From positions 1-64,000 of the forward strand of contig CAJUEJ010000010.1 of assembly GCA_910585435.1 (NCBI GenBank): 64,000 nt of DNA. Reading direction: 5' to 3'. The position numbers were made by a program, and so were the translations under genes. Below the pieces are notes generated by a model, which was not told the DNA's origin, ran no database searches, and worked only from the letters and a program-made list of their open reading frames with translations. Positions 33,900 through 41,957 of this stretch are shown piece after piece; within the stretch, counting starts at the first letter, position 1, and every line of letters starts with the position of its first letter. Source of the stretch: an uncultured Hungatella sp. (GTDB lineage Bacteria > Bacillota > Clostridia > Lachnospirales > Lachnospiraceae).

Positions 33900-36800
33900 A
33901 TGAGCGAGAAAGTAAGAAGGGCTATGGATGGCAACGAAGCGGCGGCGTATGCTTCGTATGCGTTTACGGAGGTAGCGGCTATTTATCCTATTACCCCGTC
34001 GTCGCCGATGGCGGAGCTGGTGGATAAGTGGTCGGCAAATGGCATGAAGAATATATTCGGACAGCAGGTAAGGCTGGTGGAGATGCAGTCAGAGTGCGGT
34101 GCGGTGTCAGCGATGCACGGGGCACTGGACGGAGGGGTTCTGGCTTCTTCTTATACAGCGTCTCAGGGGCTTATGCTGATGATTCCTACTATGTACCGGA
34201 TTGCAGGGCAGCTAAAGCCCGGGGTGATTCATGTGGCTTCCAGGAATGTGGCGACCCATGCGATTTCTATTTCTGCGGAGCAGTCAGATGTGATGGCCTG
34301 CCGACAGACAGGATTTGCCATGATGGCATCAGGCAGTGTCCAGGAGGCTATGGATCTGGGGGCGGTCTCTCATCTGGCTGCAATCAAGGGCCATGTGCCG
34401 TTCTTGCATTTCTTTGACGGCTTTCGTACTTCCCATGAGATTCAGAAAGTAGATTGCCTGGATTATGAGGATTTAAGGAGTCTGGTGGATTTTGAGGAGC
34501 TGGAGAAGTTCCGGGCCAATGCTTTGAATCCGGAGCATCCGGTTTTGCGCACCACAGGACAGTATTCGGATACATATTTCCAGAGCCGGGAGGCATGCAA
34601 TTCTTATTATGATGCGTTGCCTGAGATCGTCGCGGAATATATGGATAAAATCAATAGGCTTACCGGCAGAAATTATAAGCCGTTCAATTATTATGGTGCT
34701 TCGGATGCGGAGTGGGTGCTGGTGGTTATGGGGTCTTCCAGCGGCTGCGTCCGTGAGACAGTGGATTATCTGCTGGCCAGAGGTGAGAAGGTGGGGTACA
34801 TAGAGGTGCATCTGTACCGGCCGTTTTCTGCCAGGTATTTTCTGGAGCAGCTGCCGGATACGGTGCGGTTTATCACAGTCAATGACAGGACGAAGGAGCC
34901 GGGGGCTGTAGGGGAGCCGCTGTATGAGGATGTGTGTTCGGTGATTCTGGAATCAGGAAGAAATATCCAGGTGCTGGCGTGCCGGTATGGCCTGGCCAGC
35001 AAGGATTATACGCCGGCTCAGGTGATTGCCCAGTATGAGAATATGAAGGCAAAGAGCCCTCGCAACCATTATACCATCGGTATCTGTGATGATGTGACCC
35101 ATCTTTCTCTGGAGGTGGGAGATGAGGTGAATACGGTTCCGGAGGGGACGATCAGCTGCAAGTTCTGGGGGCTGGGATCGGATGGAACAGTGGGAGCCAA
35201 CAAGAACACCATTAAGATTATCGGCGACCATACAGATTTGCATGTGCAGGCTTATTTTGAGTATGACGGCAAAAAGTCCGGAGGTGTGACCCGTTCCCAC
35301 CTGCGTTTTGGAAAACAGCCTATCCGTTCTACGTATCTGGTAAATCATGGGGATTTTATTGCCTGCCACAATAAGTCTTATCTGGACCGGTATGACATTT
35401 TGGCGGATGCGAAAGAGGGGGCCAATGTGCTGATTGCCTGTGACTGGAAGGGGGAGGAGCTGGAGCGTCACCTGACGGTTTCTTTTAAAAAGGCGGCGGC
35501 GCAGAAGAAGATTCATCTGTTTACCATTGATTCTACGGCGATTGCAGCAGGGTTGGGGCTGGGCAGCAGGACCAATACGATTTTGCAGGCTGCATTTTTC
35601 AAGATTACGGGGATTATTCCCATTGAGGAAGCCGTTGACTATATGAAAAAGGCAATTCTCAAATCCTACGGCAAAAAGGGTGACAAGGTAGTGAATATGA
35701 ATTATGCCGCCGTAGACAAGGGAGTAGAGCTGGTGGAAGAGGTTCCGGTTCCGGCAAGATGGGCAGACCTGAAAGATGAGCCGGCAAAGATAGATGAGAA
35801 CCTTCCCAAGTGGATCCGCAATATCCAGATTCCGGTCAACGCCATGAAGGGGGACTCCATTCCTGTCAGCGCGTTTACGGATTTGCCGGACGGGACTATG
35901 CCTCAGGGCACTTCTAAGTATGAGAAGAGAGGGATTGCGGTGAAGGTTCCGGTTTGGGACAGTGAGAAATGTATTCAGTGCAATATGTGTTCTTATGTGT
36001 GTCCTCATGGGTGTATCCGTCCGTTCCTGGCGACAAAGGAGGAGGCGGCGAAGCTTCCGGAAGAGTTTGTTATGGTTCAGGCAAAGGGGAAAGGAATGGA
36101 GGGCTACCGATACAGGATTCAGGCCTCGGTGCTGGATTGTACCGGATGCGGAAGCTGTGCAAGCGTGTGTCCGGCAAAGGAGAAGGCGATTGGGATGGAA
36201 CCGCTGGATGCCCATCGGGGCGAGGCGGACAACTGGGAGAGAGCCATTTCCCTGTCTCCCAAGGAAAATCCTCTTGGGGTTTCTACGGTGAAGGGGAGCC
36301 AGTTTGAACAGCCGCTTCTGGAATTCCCGGGGGCGTGTCCGGGATGCGGGGAGACGCCTTATGCCAAGCTGATTACCCAGCTGTTTGGGGATCGGATGTA
36401 TGTGGCTACGGCTACGGGCTGTTCTCAGGTATGGGCTACCAGTTTTCCGTCGTTTCCATATACGACCAACCACAAGGGGCAGGGGCCGGCAGTGGGAGGC
36501 TCGCTGTTTGAGAATAATGCGGAGTATGGCATGGGTATCTGGCTGTCTGTGGAGCAGCAGAGAAATAAGCTGGCCATGCATGTGGCGGCTCTGGCGGATA
36601 TGACGGAGGATGAGGAGCTTAAAAAGGCTGCCAATGACTGGCTGAGCAGAAGGAATGATACAGAAGGATCCAGAACCGCCGGGCAGGTGTTTAAAGAGGC
36701 TGTCATGGCTTATGTGCCTGGAGAGCGGGAAAGGGAGACTGTGGAGGAGATAAAGGCGAATCTGGAGCATCTGACGAAAAAATCGGTGTGGTTTTTCGGA

Positions 36801-37424
36801 GGCGACGGCTGGGCGTATGATATCGGATACGGCGGTTTGGATCATGTGCTGGCATCTGGGGCCAATGTGAATGTGATGGTGTTTGATACAGAGATTTATT
36901 CGAATACAGGAGGACAGGCTTCCAAGGCAACGCCTACAGGAGCGGTGGCGCAGTTTGCGGCGGCCGGTAAGAGGAGCAAGAAGAAGGATTTGGGCATGAT
37001 GGCTATGAGCTATAGGGATGTGTATGTGGCCCAGGTGGCTATGGGTGCCAGTCCGGCACAGTTTTTGAAGGCGGTTATTGAGGCGGAAAGGTATGAGGGG
37101 CCGTCACTGATTATTGCGTATGCGCCGTGTATCAGCCATGGGCTTCGCTGCGGCATGAGCGATGTGCAGGGAGAGATTAAGAGAGCAGTGGAGGTGGGAT
37201 ACTGGCAGTTGTACCGGCATAATCCGGAATTGGCGGCGGAAGGCAAGAATCCGTTTGTGCTGGATTCCAAAGAGCCGTCCGGAGATTTCAGGGAGTTTTT
37301 AAGAGGCGAGGTCCGGTTCTCAGCTTTGGAAAGGACGTTTCCCCAGGAGGCAGAGGAGCTGTTTAGGCGGACGGAGAAAGAGGCTATGGAGAGGTATAAA
37401 AAGTACAGGGCGCTGGCACAGTAA
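33900..37424 (+). CDS. nifJ: Pyruvate:ferredoxin (2-oxoacid) oxidoreductase, single-chain
   Basis: This is a 1174-residue homodimer-type PFOR. The N-terminal pyrimidine domain carries AIYPITPSSPMAE, the gamma and CoA domains follow, and two [4Fe-4S] motifs lie at about 690 (CIQCNMCSYVCPHGC) and 746 (CTGCGSCASVC). The proximal cluster CPGCGE is at about 812. The TPP motif GDGWAYDIGYGG is near 967, followed by the SNTGGQ segment. It converts a 2-oxoacid plus CoA to acyl-CoA plus CO2 with reduced ferredoxin. Length and all motifs are intact. Here it heads a LacI-controlled operon with Ptb and Buk, so it probably generates the acyl-CoA that is cashed in for ATP. Specificity for pyruvate versus a branched 2-oxoacid cannot be read. 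Confidence 0.95.
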   Translation: MSEKVRRAMDGNEAAAYASYAFTEVAAIYPITPSSPMAELVDKWSANGMKNIFGQQVRLVEMQSECGAVSAMHGALDGGVLASSYTASQGLMLMIPTMYRIAGQLKPGVIHVASRNVATHAISISAEQSDVMACRQTGFAMMASGSVQEAMDLGAVSHLAAIKGHVPFLHFFDGFRTSHEIQKVDCLDYEDLRSLVDFEELEKFRANALNPEHPVLRTTGQYSDTYFQSREACNSYYDALPEIVAEYMDKINRLTGRNYKPFNYYGASDAEWVLVVMGSSSGCVRETVDYLLARGEKVGYIEVHLYRPFSARYFLEQLPDTVRFITVNDRTKEPGAVGEPLYEDVCSVILESGRNIQVLACRYGLASKDYTPAQVIAQYENMKAKSPRNHYTIGICDDVTHLSLEVGDEVNTVPEGTISCKFWGLGSDGTVGANKNTIKIIGDHTDLHVQAYFEYDGKKSGGVTRSHLRFGKQPIRSTYLVNHGDFIACHNKSYLDRYDILADAKEGANVLIACDWKGEELERHLTVSFKKAAAQKKIHLFTIDSTAIAAGLGLGSRTNTILQAAFFKITGIIPIEEAVDYMKKAILKSYGKKGDKVVNMNYAAVDKGVELVEEVPVPARWADLKDEPAKIDENLPKWIRNIQIPVNAMKGDSIPVSAFTDLPDGTMPQGTSKYEKRGIAVKVPVWDSEKCIQCNMCSYVCPHGCIRPFLATKEEAAKLPEEFVMVQAKGKGMEGYRYRIQASVLDCTGCGSCASVCPAKEKAIGMEPLDAHRGEADNWERAISLSPKENPLGVSTVKGSQFEQPLLEFPGACPGCGETPYAKLITQLFGDRMYVATATGCSQVWATSFPSFPYTTNHKGQGPAVGGSLFENNAEYGMGIWLSVEQQRNKLAMHVAALADMTEDEELKKAANDWLSRRNDTEGSRTAGQVFKEAVMAYVPGERERETVEEIKANLEHLTKKSVWFFGGDGWAYDIGYGGLDHVLASGANVNVMVFDTEIYSNTGGQASKATPTGAVAQFAAAGKRSKKKDLGMMAMSYRDVYVAQVAMGASPAQFLKAVIEAERYEGPSLIIAYAPCISHGLRCGMSDVQGEIKRAVEVGYWQLYRHNPELAAEGKNPFVLDSKEPSGDFREFLRGEVRFSALERTFPQEAEELFRRTEKEAMERYKKYRALAQ

Positions 37425-37543
37425 ACCTTCGTGCGCCTGGCAGCGGACACACCACCAACACAAGAAAGTCTGGCGGGCGCACTTGGAATACCTGAATTCT
37501 TTGAGATTTTGTTATAAATATAAAAATTCACAGGAGGAACGTT

Positions 37544-38671
37544 ATGGGGAAGTTTGTTGAGAGGCTGCTTGGAGGGCCGGCGGGGACGGTTGTGACGGTG
37601 GAGCCGGATTACATCGTGATCAACGATGGAGTAAGCCACAGCGCGGTGGATGAGATTGCCGGGGTGGCGGCGCCGGAAAGGGTTCTGGTGATTTACGACC
37701 ATGATGTGCCTACAGGGCGGCCGGAGGCTGCTGCGGTTCTTAAGAAAAACCTGGCGTTTGCAGAGAGGTTTGGCTGCCAGTATATCCAGGCGGAGGGAAT
37801 CGGTTATCAGTATATGGCCAATGAGGTGGTGAAGCCGGGAGAGATTGTGATTGGAGGCGGAAGCCATGGGAGTATTTTCGGGGCGAAAGGGGCGCTGGGA
37901 ATCAATGTAAGTGTTCCGGAGCTGGCAAGAGTGGTGGAGACAGGGCGCTACAGTGTGGTGGTGCCGGAGACGGAGGCAGTGGCGGTGACAGGACAGCTGA
38001 GGGAAGGGGTAAGCATTATGGATGCTGTCCTGGCCTTTCTGGCTGAGAAAAAGGAGCTGGAGAAAAAGGCTGTGGAGTTTTACTGCCCGTCTCTGGATCA
38101 GCATCAGAGGGAGGTACTGTGCAGCATGGCCTGCATCACAGGGGCATATACAGCATCAGTTACGGAGGAGGATCCAAAGGAAGAGAGGGCTTTTGTGCTG
38201 AATCTGTCAACGGTTGAGCCCATGGTGATGGAGCCCTGTGAAAGCCGGGAGGCCCAGAAGGATGCCCGGATTCATAAAAGGAGCAGCGTGGAAGGGCTTG
38301 CACTCCGGGCAGGACAGATTGGCGGATACACCGGCGGAACCATAGAGGAGCTTCGGAAGGCAGCAGGGATGATGGAGGGAAGAGCCTTGGCCCGGGGGTT
38401 CCGGCTTACAGTATGTCCGGCTACCAGCAGGGATTATATCCAGGCCATAGATGAGGGGATACTGGCAAAATTTATTGATTATGGCGCCCAGATTAGCGCG
38501 GCGGGAGACCACAGCGTGGTAGTTCAGGGGCCAGGGGTTATGGGGCCGAAGGAGAGGCTGATAACCACAGGCTTGTATACATTTGCGGGAGCTATGGGAT
38601 GCGAGGACGCAGAAGTTTATACCGGGTCAGTGGAAACGGTTATGGCGGCTTCTGCCTGCAGCAGGCTTTAA
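37544..38671 (+). CDS. Aconitase-superfamily LeuC-like protein lacking Fe-S cysteines
   Basis: This 375-residue protein aligns with the LeuC/aconitase large subunit. It has VIYDHDVPTGRPEAA (matching the DHxxPT block), GGGSHGSIFGAKGALG (where GDSHT is usual), and AVTGQLREGVSIMDAVLAFL (matching the G-x-L-xxGVxxKD block). At the Fe-S sites the residues are replaced: GGYTGG near 259 instead of GSCTNG, and GDHSVVVQGPGVMGPK near 320 instead of the CGPC block. It is also shorter than LeuC (about 420-470). It therefore probably cannot hold a [4Fe-4S] cluster and may be a regulatory or alternative subunit, or a differently acting enzyme. It precedes the LeuD-LeuC fusion by 40 bp. The start has a GGAGG site. 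Confidence 0.75.
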   Translation: MGKFVERLLGGPAGTVVTVEPDYIVINDGVSHSAVDEIAGVAAPERVLVIYDHDVPTGRPEAAAVLKKNLAFAERFGCQYIQAEGIGYQYMANEVVKPGEIVIGGGSHGSIFGAKGALGINVSVPELARVVETGRYSVVVPETEAVAVTGQLREGVSIMDAVLAFLAEKKELEKKAVEFYCPSLDQHQREVLCSMACITGAYTASVTEEDPKEERAFVLNLSTVEPMVMEPCESREAQKDARIHKRSSVEGLALRAGQIGGYTGGTIEELRKAAGMMEGRALARGFRLTVCPATSRDYIQAIDEGILAKFIDYGAQISAAGDHSVVVQGPGVMGPKERLITTGLYTFAGAMGCEDAEVYTGSVETVMAASACSRL

Positions 38672-38711
38672 GAAATATCCGTGAAACTATTGAATTTGAA
38701 GGAGGGGTCAT

Positions 38712-40508
38712 ATGGATAAGAGATTCAGCGGGAGGATATGGAAGTTTGGGGATGATATTGACACGGATACCATAATCCCCGGAAAGCGGGGGACGATTCC
38801 TACGATTGAGGAGATGAAAAGGTATGCGTTTGAGCTATTGAAGCCGGAGTTTGGCTCTACGGTGCAGGCGGGGGATATTCTGGTTGCGGGAAGCAATTTT
38901 GGGTGTGGCTCCAGCCGGGAGCAGGCGGCTACAGTTCTTTCCTATAACGGGGTAAGGTGTATTATTGCCAAAAGCTTTGCCAGGATTTTCTTCAGGAATG
39001 CATTTAACAGCGGTATTCTGCTTTTGCAGTGTGACGGGATTCATGAGGTGTGTGAGGGCGGAGATATTGTGACAGTGGATGTGGATGCCCAGACGGTAAG
39101 TGTCAATGGGGATACTTTTACTGTGGGGGCGATTCCTGAGAATCTGTTTGCCATTGTCTCTAACGGCGGGCTGATTGAGGATACGAAAAGGCGGATTAAG
39201 GCAGGGCTTAAAAAGACGGAGATTAGGCCGCTGAGCCTGGAGCAGTGCCGGAAAAAGGGGTATACCATGGCGGAGAAGCTGCTTAAGAGGAATGCAGGGA
39301 AGGAGCATGTGGAGCCGGGGGATATTGTGATTACCAGGCCGGATATACTGATGATTCACGACATTTATACCACATATCTGCTGGATACTATGGAGAAGAT
39401 TGGAGCAACAGAAATCGATGACCCGGACAGGGTTGTGATTGTGTGGGATCACTGTATGCCTACGGCAGTGGCGAAGAATGATTACAGCCATTATGATGCA
39501 GGGCTGGAGCTGGCAAAGCGGTATGGGATTACCAAATTGCATGTGGGGGAGGGCATATGTCACACCATTATGCATGAGGCAAAATATGCCCGGCCGGGGG
39601 ATATTGCCACGGCTACGGACAGCCATACCACTACTTATGGAGGCGCGGGGAATTTTTGCAGTGGAATCGGGACAGCGGAGATGGCGGCAGCCCTGATTAC
39701 AGGGGAGCTGTGGTTCAAGGTGCCGGAGGCTGTTAAGATTGTGCTTAACGGGCATCTGCAGGATGGGGTTATGTCTAAGGATGTGATTCTGAAAATCCTG
39801 GGGGACATTAAGGCGGACGGCGGTCAGTATAAGTCTTTGGAGTTTACAGGGCCGGCGGCTCATGAGATGAGTATGGAGCAGCGGTTTACAGTAGCCAATA
39901 TGGCGCTGGAGGCTGGCGCCAAGTGCGGATTGTTTGAGGCGGATGAGAAGACGGCTGCGTATTATGGCATGGATATAAAAGAGATTGACTGGATCTGCGT
40001 GGATGAGAAGGCAAGGTATGAGAAGGTGCTTACTTATGATGTGAGTGAGCTGGAGCCTCAGCTTTCCTGCCCGCAGGGAGTGGACAATGTGCATCCTGTC
40101 AGTGAGGTGATGGGGACTAAGATAGACGAGGTGTACCTGGGAAGCTGTACCAACGGAAGCATCGAGGATATGGCGGCAGCGGCCAGGATTCTGAAGGGGA
40201 GAAAGGTGGCTAAGGGATTGCGGTTTGTGGTTGTCCCGGCTACCAATGCCATTTTCAAGGAGGCCATGGAGCTGGGGTATATAAGGACGTTTATTGAGGC
40301 GGGAGGTGTTATCTGCCATCCCTGCTGCGGGCTTTGCTGCGGAATGCCTTATGGGCTGATGACAGATGATGAGAGGATCCTGTCTACGGCTAACCGGAAT
40401 TTTATCGGGAGGCAGGGAACCAAGAAGACGTTAAGCTATCTGTGCAGCCCTACGGTGGCGGCAGCTACGGCTGTTGCAGGGGTGGTGATAGACCCCAGAA
40501 GCTTGTGA
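38712..40508 (+). CDS. LeuD-LeuC fusion hydro-lyase (3-isopropylmalate/homoaconitate dehydratase type)
   Basis: This 598-residue protein joins a small swivel subunit (residues 1 to about 165; FGDDIDTDTIIPGKR and GSNFGCGSSREQA) to a large catalytic subunit (about 185-598). The large part has VIVWDHCMPTA, ATDSHTTTYGGAG, GSCTNGS near 477, and CCGLCCGMP near 536-544. These provide the three cluster cysteines. Swivel-before-catalytic order is the reverse of aconitase A and of separate leuC-leuD operons. The family isomerises or dehydrates 2-hydroxy di- and tricarboxylates. No leuA or leuB is nearby and the operon is catabolic, so leucine synthesis is unlikely. Substrate unknown. Confidence 0.88.
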   Translation: MDKRFSGRIWKFGDDIDTDTIIPGKRGTIPTIEEMKRYAFELLKPEFGSTVQAGDILVAGSNFGCGSSREQAATVLSYNGVRCIIAKSFARIFFRNAFNSGILLLQCDGIHEVCEGGDIVTVDVDAQTVSVNGDTFTVGAIPENLFAIVSNGGLIEDTKRRIKAGLKKTEIRPLSLEQCRKKGYTMAEKLLKRNAGKEHVEPGDIVITRPDILMIHDIYTTYLLDTMEKIGATEIDDPDRVVIVWDHCMPTAVAKNDYSHYDAGLELAKRYGITKLHVGEGICHTIMHEAKYARPGDIATATDSHTTTYGGAGNFCSGIGTAEMAAALITGELWFKVPEAVKIVLNGHLQDGVMSKDVILKILGDIKADGGQYKSLEFTGPAAHEMSMEQRFTVANMALEAGAKCGLFEADEKTAAYYGMDIKEIDWICVDEKARYEKVLTYDVSELEPQLSCPQGVDNVHPVSEVMGTKIDEVYLGSCTNGSIEDMAAAARILKGRKVAKGLRFVVVPATNAIFKEAMELGYIRTFIEAGGVICHPCCGLCCGMPYGLMTDDERILSTANRNFIGRQGTKKTLSYLCSPTVAAATAVAGVVIDPRSL

Positions 40509-40555
40509 CAGATGTGAAGGCCACTGTGTAAAGCGGATTGGAGGTCCGGAGATCA

Positions 40556-40644
40556 GGCTATGCTATGTGCATGGGGGTAAGGCGAAAAAACCGGAGGTAC
40601 GTCTGGGCGGTACCTGGGCTATGCCATGTGCATGGGGGTAAGGC
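40556..40644 (+). repeat. Pair of 28-bp direct repeats in the LeuDC-Ptb spacer
   Basis: GGCTATGCTATGTGCATGGG...GTAAGGC at 40556-40583 recurs at 40617-40644 with one base changed; the period is 61 bp. It is the first half of a 386-bp non-coding gap (40509-40894). Confidence 0.8.
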
Positions 40645-40705
40645 AGTATAAAACCAGGGAAAGAGGGAAGTGCTGCCGCTGGATATGAAGACTAGTGTGG
40701 GTCAT

Positions 40706-40874
40706 ACTAGTACAGCCTTGCCTAAATTCCGATGAATAAATCACTCGCTATCAGCGCCCTCTGCACGCCTGCGAAGCTAGACGTAGGCACCACTACGCCG
40801 TCGCTTCGCAGACGCACAGATGACACCGATATCAAGCAATTTATTCACCGAAATTTAAGCAATGCTGTACTAGC
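40706..40874. repeat. Structured 169-bp inverted-repeat element
   Basis: The ends are imperfect complements over 35 bp: CTAGTACAGC...TGAATAAAT on the left, and its complement ending GCTGTACTAG on the right, about 31 of 35 matching. Inside are nested stems: a CTGCGAAGC-type stem pairing with GCTTCGCAG, and CGTAG/CTACG in the centre. There is no coding frame of note. The architecture resembles the 18291-18462 element but the sequence differs. It is a MITE-like or structured-RNA candidate and ends just before the Ptb ribosome-binding site. Confidence 0.75.
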
Positions 40875-40894
40875 GTTTAGAAAGGGGAGAAAAT

Positions 40895-41791
40895 GTGGTG
40901 ATCAGGAATTTTGAGCAGTTGAAGGAAATGCTTCGGGCCATGCCCCAAAAGCGCCGGGTGGCAGTGGTTCCGGCCCAGGATGAACACACCCTGGAGGCTG
41001 TGTGCCATGCCTGGAAGGACGGCCTGGTGGAGCCGGTGCTCATCGGGGATCGGGAAAAGATTGTGGAGATTCTGAGGAGGCTTTCGGTGTCCTGGGAGAA
41101 TCTGAATATTATGGATAGCAAGGACCCGGGGGAGAGTATTCAACGGGCGGCGGATATGGCGCGGGCAGGGGAAGTGGACTGCATCATGAAGGGGAAGACG
41201 GAGACAGGGGCTCTCATGAAGGTGCTGGTAAACCGGGAGACAGGCATCAGGAAGAGGGATACCATGAGCCTGGTGGCGTTTATGGAGAGCCCATATTACC
41301 ACAAGGTATTTGCCATTACGGATCCGGCTCTTTTAACGTATCCCACAAAGGAGCAGAAGAAGGCGGCTATCGCCAACGCGGTGGAGGCATTCCACGCGCT
41401 GGGGGTGAGGGAGCCTAAGGTGGCGGTTCTTGCGGCAGTGGAGAAGGTGAATCCCAAGATGAAGGAGACTGTGGAGGCGGCTGAAATCAAGGAGGAGGGT
41501 GTGGATGGCTGTGTGATTGAGGGGCCTATCAGTTATGACTTGGCTATGGATCGGGAAGCAGCCGGGATTAAGGGCTATGAAAGCCCGGTGGCCGGGGATG
41601 CAGACCTTTTGGTGGTTCCGGATCTGATAAGCGGCAATATTGCGGCAAAGAGCATTACAGTGGCCGGCGGCGGAAGGACAGGCGGCGTGGTGCTTGGGGC
41701 CCAGGTTCCGGTGCTTTTAGTGTCGCGGGCGGCCAGTGCGGATGATAAATATATGTCTATTGTCCTGGCAGCGCTGGTAGGAAAGAGATAG
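40895..41791 (+). CDS. ptb: Phosphate butyryltransferase-family acyl-phosphate transferase
   Basis: This 298-residue protein of the phosphate acetyl/butyryltransferase family interconverts acyl-CoA and phosphate with acyl-phosphate and CoA. Family features include KGKTETGALMKVLVN (about 90-104), the GPISYDLAMDREAAG block (about 210) and the C-terminal LVVPDLISGNIAAK and GGVVLGAQVPVLLVSRA. Length matches Ptb (about 300). It starts with GTG at 40895 after AAAGGGGAG; GTG 40898 is an alternative. With the kinase at 43514 it forms a Ptb-Buk substrate-level phosphorylation pair. The acyl group may be acetyl, propionyl, butyryl or branched. Confidence 0.9.
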   Translation: MVIRNFEQLKEMLRAMPQKRRVAVVPAQDEHTLEAVCHAWKDGLVEPVLIGDREKIVEILRRLSVSWENLNIMDSKDPGESIQRAADMARAGEVDCIMKGKTETGALMKVLVNRETGIRKRDTMSLVAFMESPYYHKVFAITDPALLTYPTKEQKKAAIANAVEAFHALGVREPKVAVLAAVEKVNPKMKETVEAAEIKEEGVDGCVIEGPISYDLAMDREAAGIKGYESPVAGDADLLVVPDLISGNIAAKSITVAGGGRTGGVVLGAQVPVLLVSRAASADDKYMSIVLAALVGKR

Positions 41792-41824
41792 TGGGACGGC
41801 GGTCTGACAACCGGATCCATTACC

Positions 41825-41906
41825 CGGAGGCCAGGATGCTGCAGGGATGCAGTGAGACCGGTGGGAGAGACAATCCTACGGAGGTCAGGATACTGCAGGG
41901 ATGCAG
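41825..41906 (+). repeat. Pair of 28-bp direct repeats in the Ptb-transporter spacer
   Basis: CGGAGGCCAGGATGCTGCAG plus GGATGCAG (41825-41852) recurs with two changes at 41879-41906; the period is 54 bp. It is analogous in layout, but not in sequence, to the repeat pair at 40556-40644. Confidence 0.8.
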
Positions 41907-41957
41907 GTACAGGAGAGGCTTTGGAAGTACATACAAATTATAAGAGGGGACATTTTC

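Noticed and set aside
34953..36845. A 630-codon minus-strand open frame opposite PFOR
   Set aside because: Shadow of the PFOR coding frame; low-complexity His/Arg-rich composition and no start context.
38835..40319. A 494-codon minus-strand open frame opposite the LeuD-LeuC fusion
   Set aside because: Same antisense artefact; the plus-strand motifs are unambiguous.
38712..40508. Leucine biosynthesis (leuCD) as function of the fused dehydratase
   Set aside because: No leuA, leuB or ilv genes are near; the operon holds a 2-hydroxycarboxylate transporter and Ptb-Buk, which fits catabolism better.
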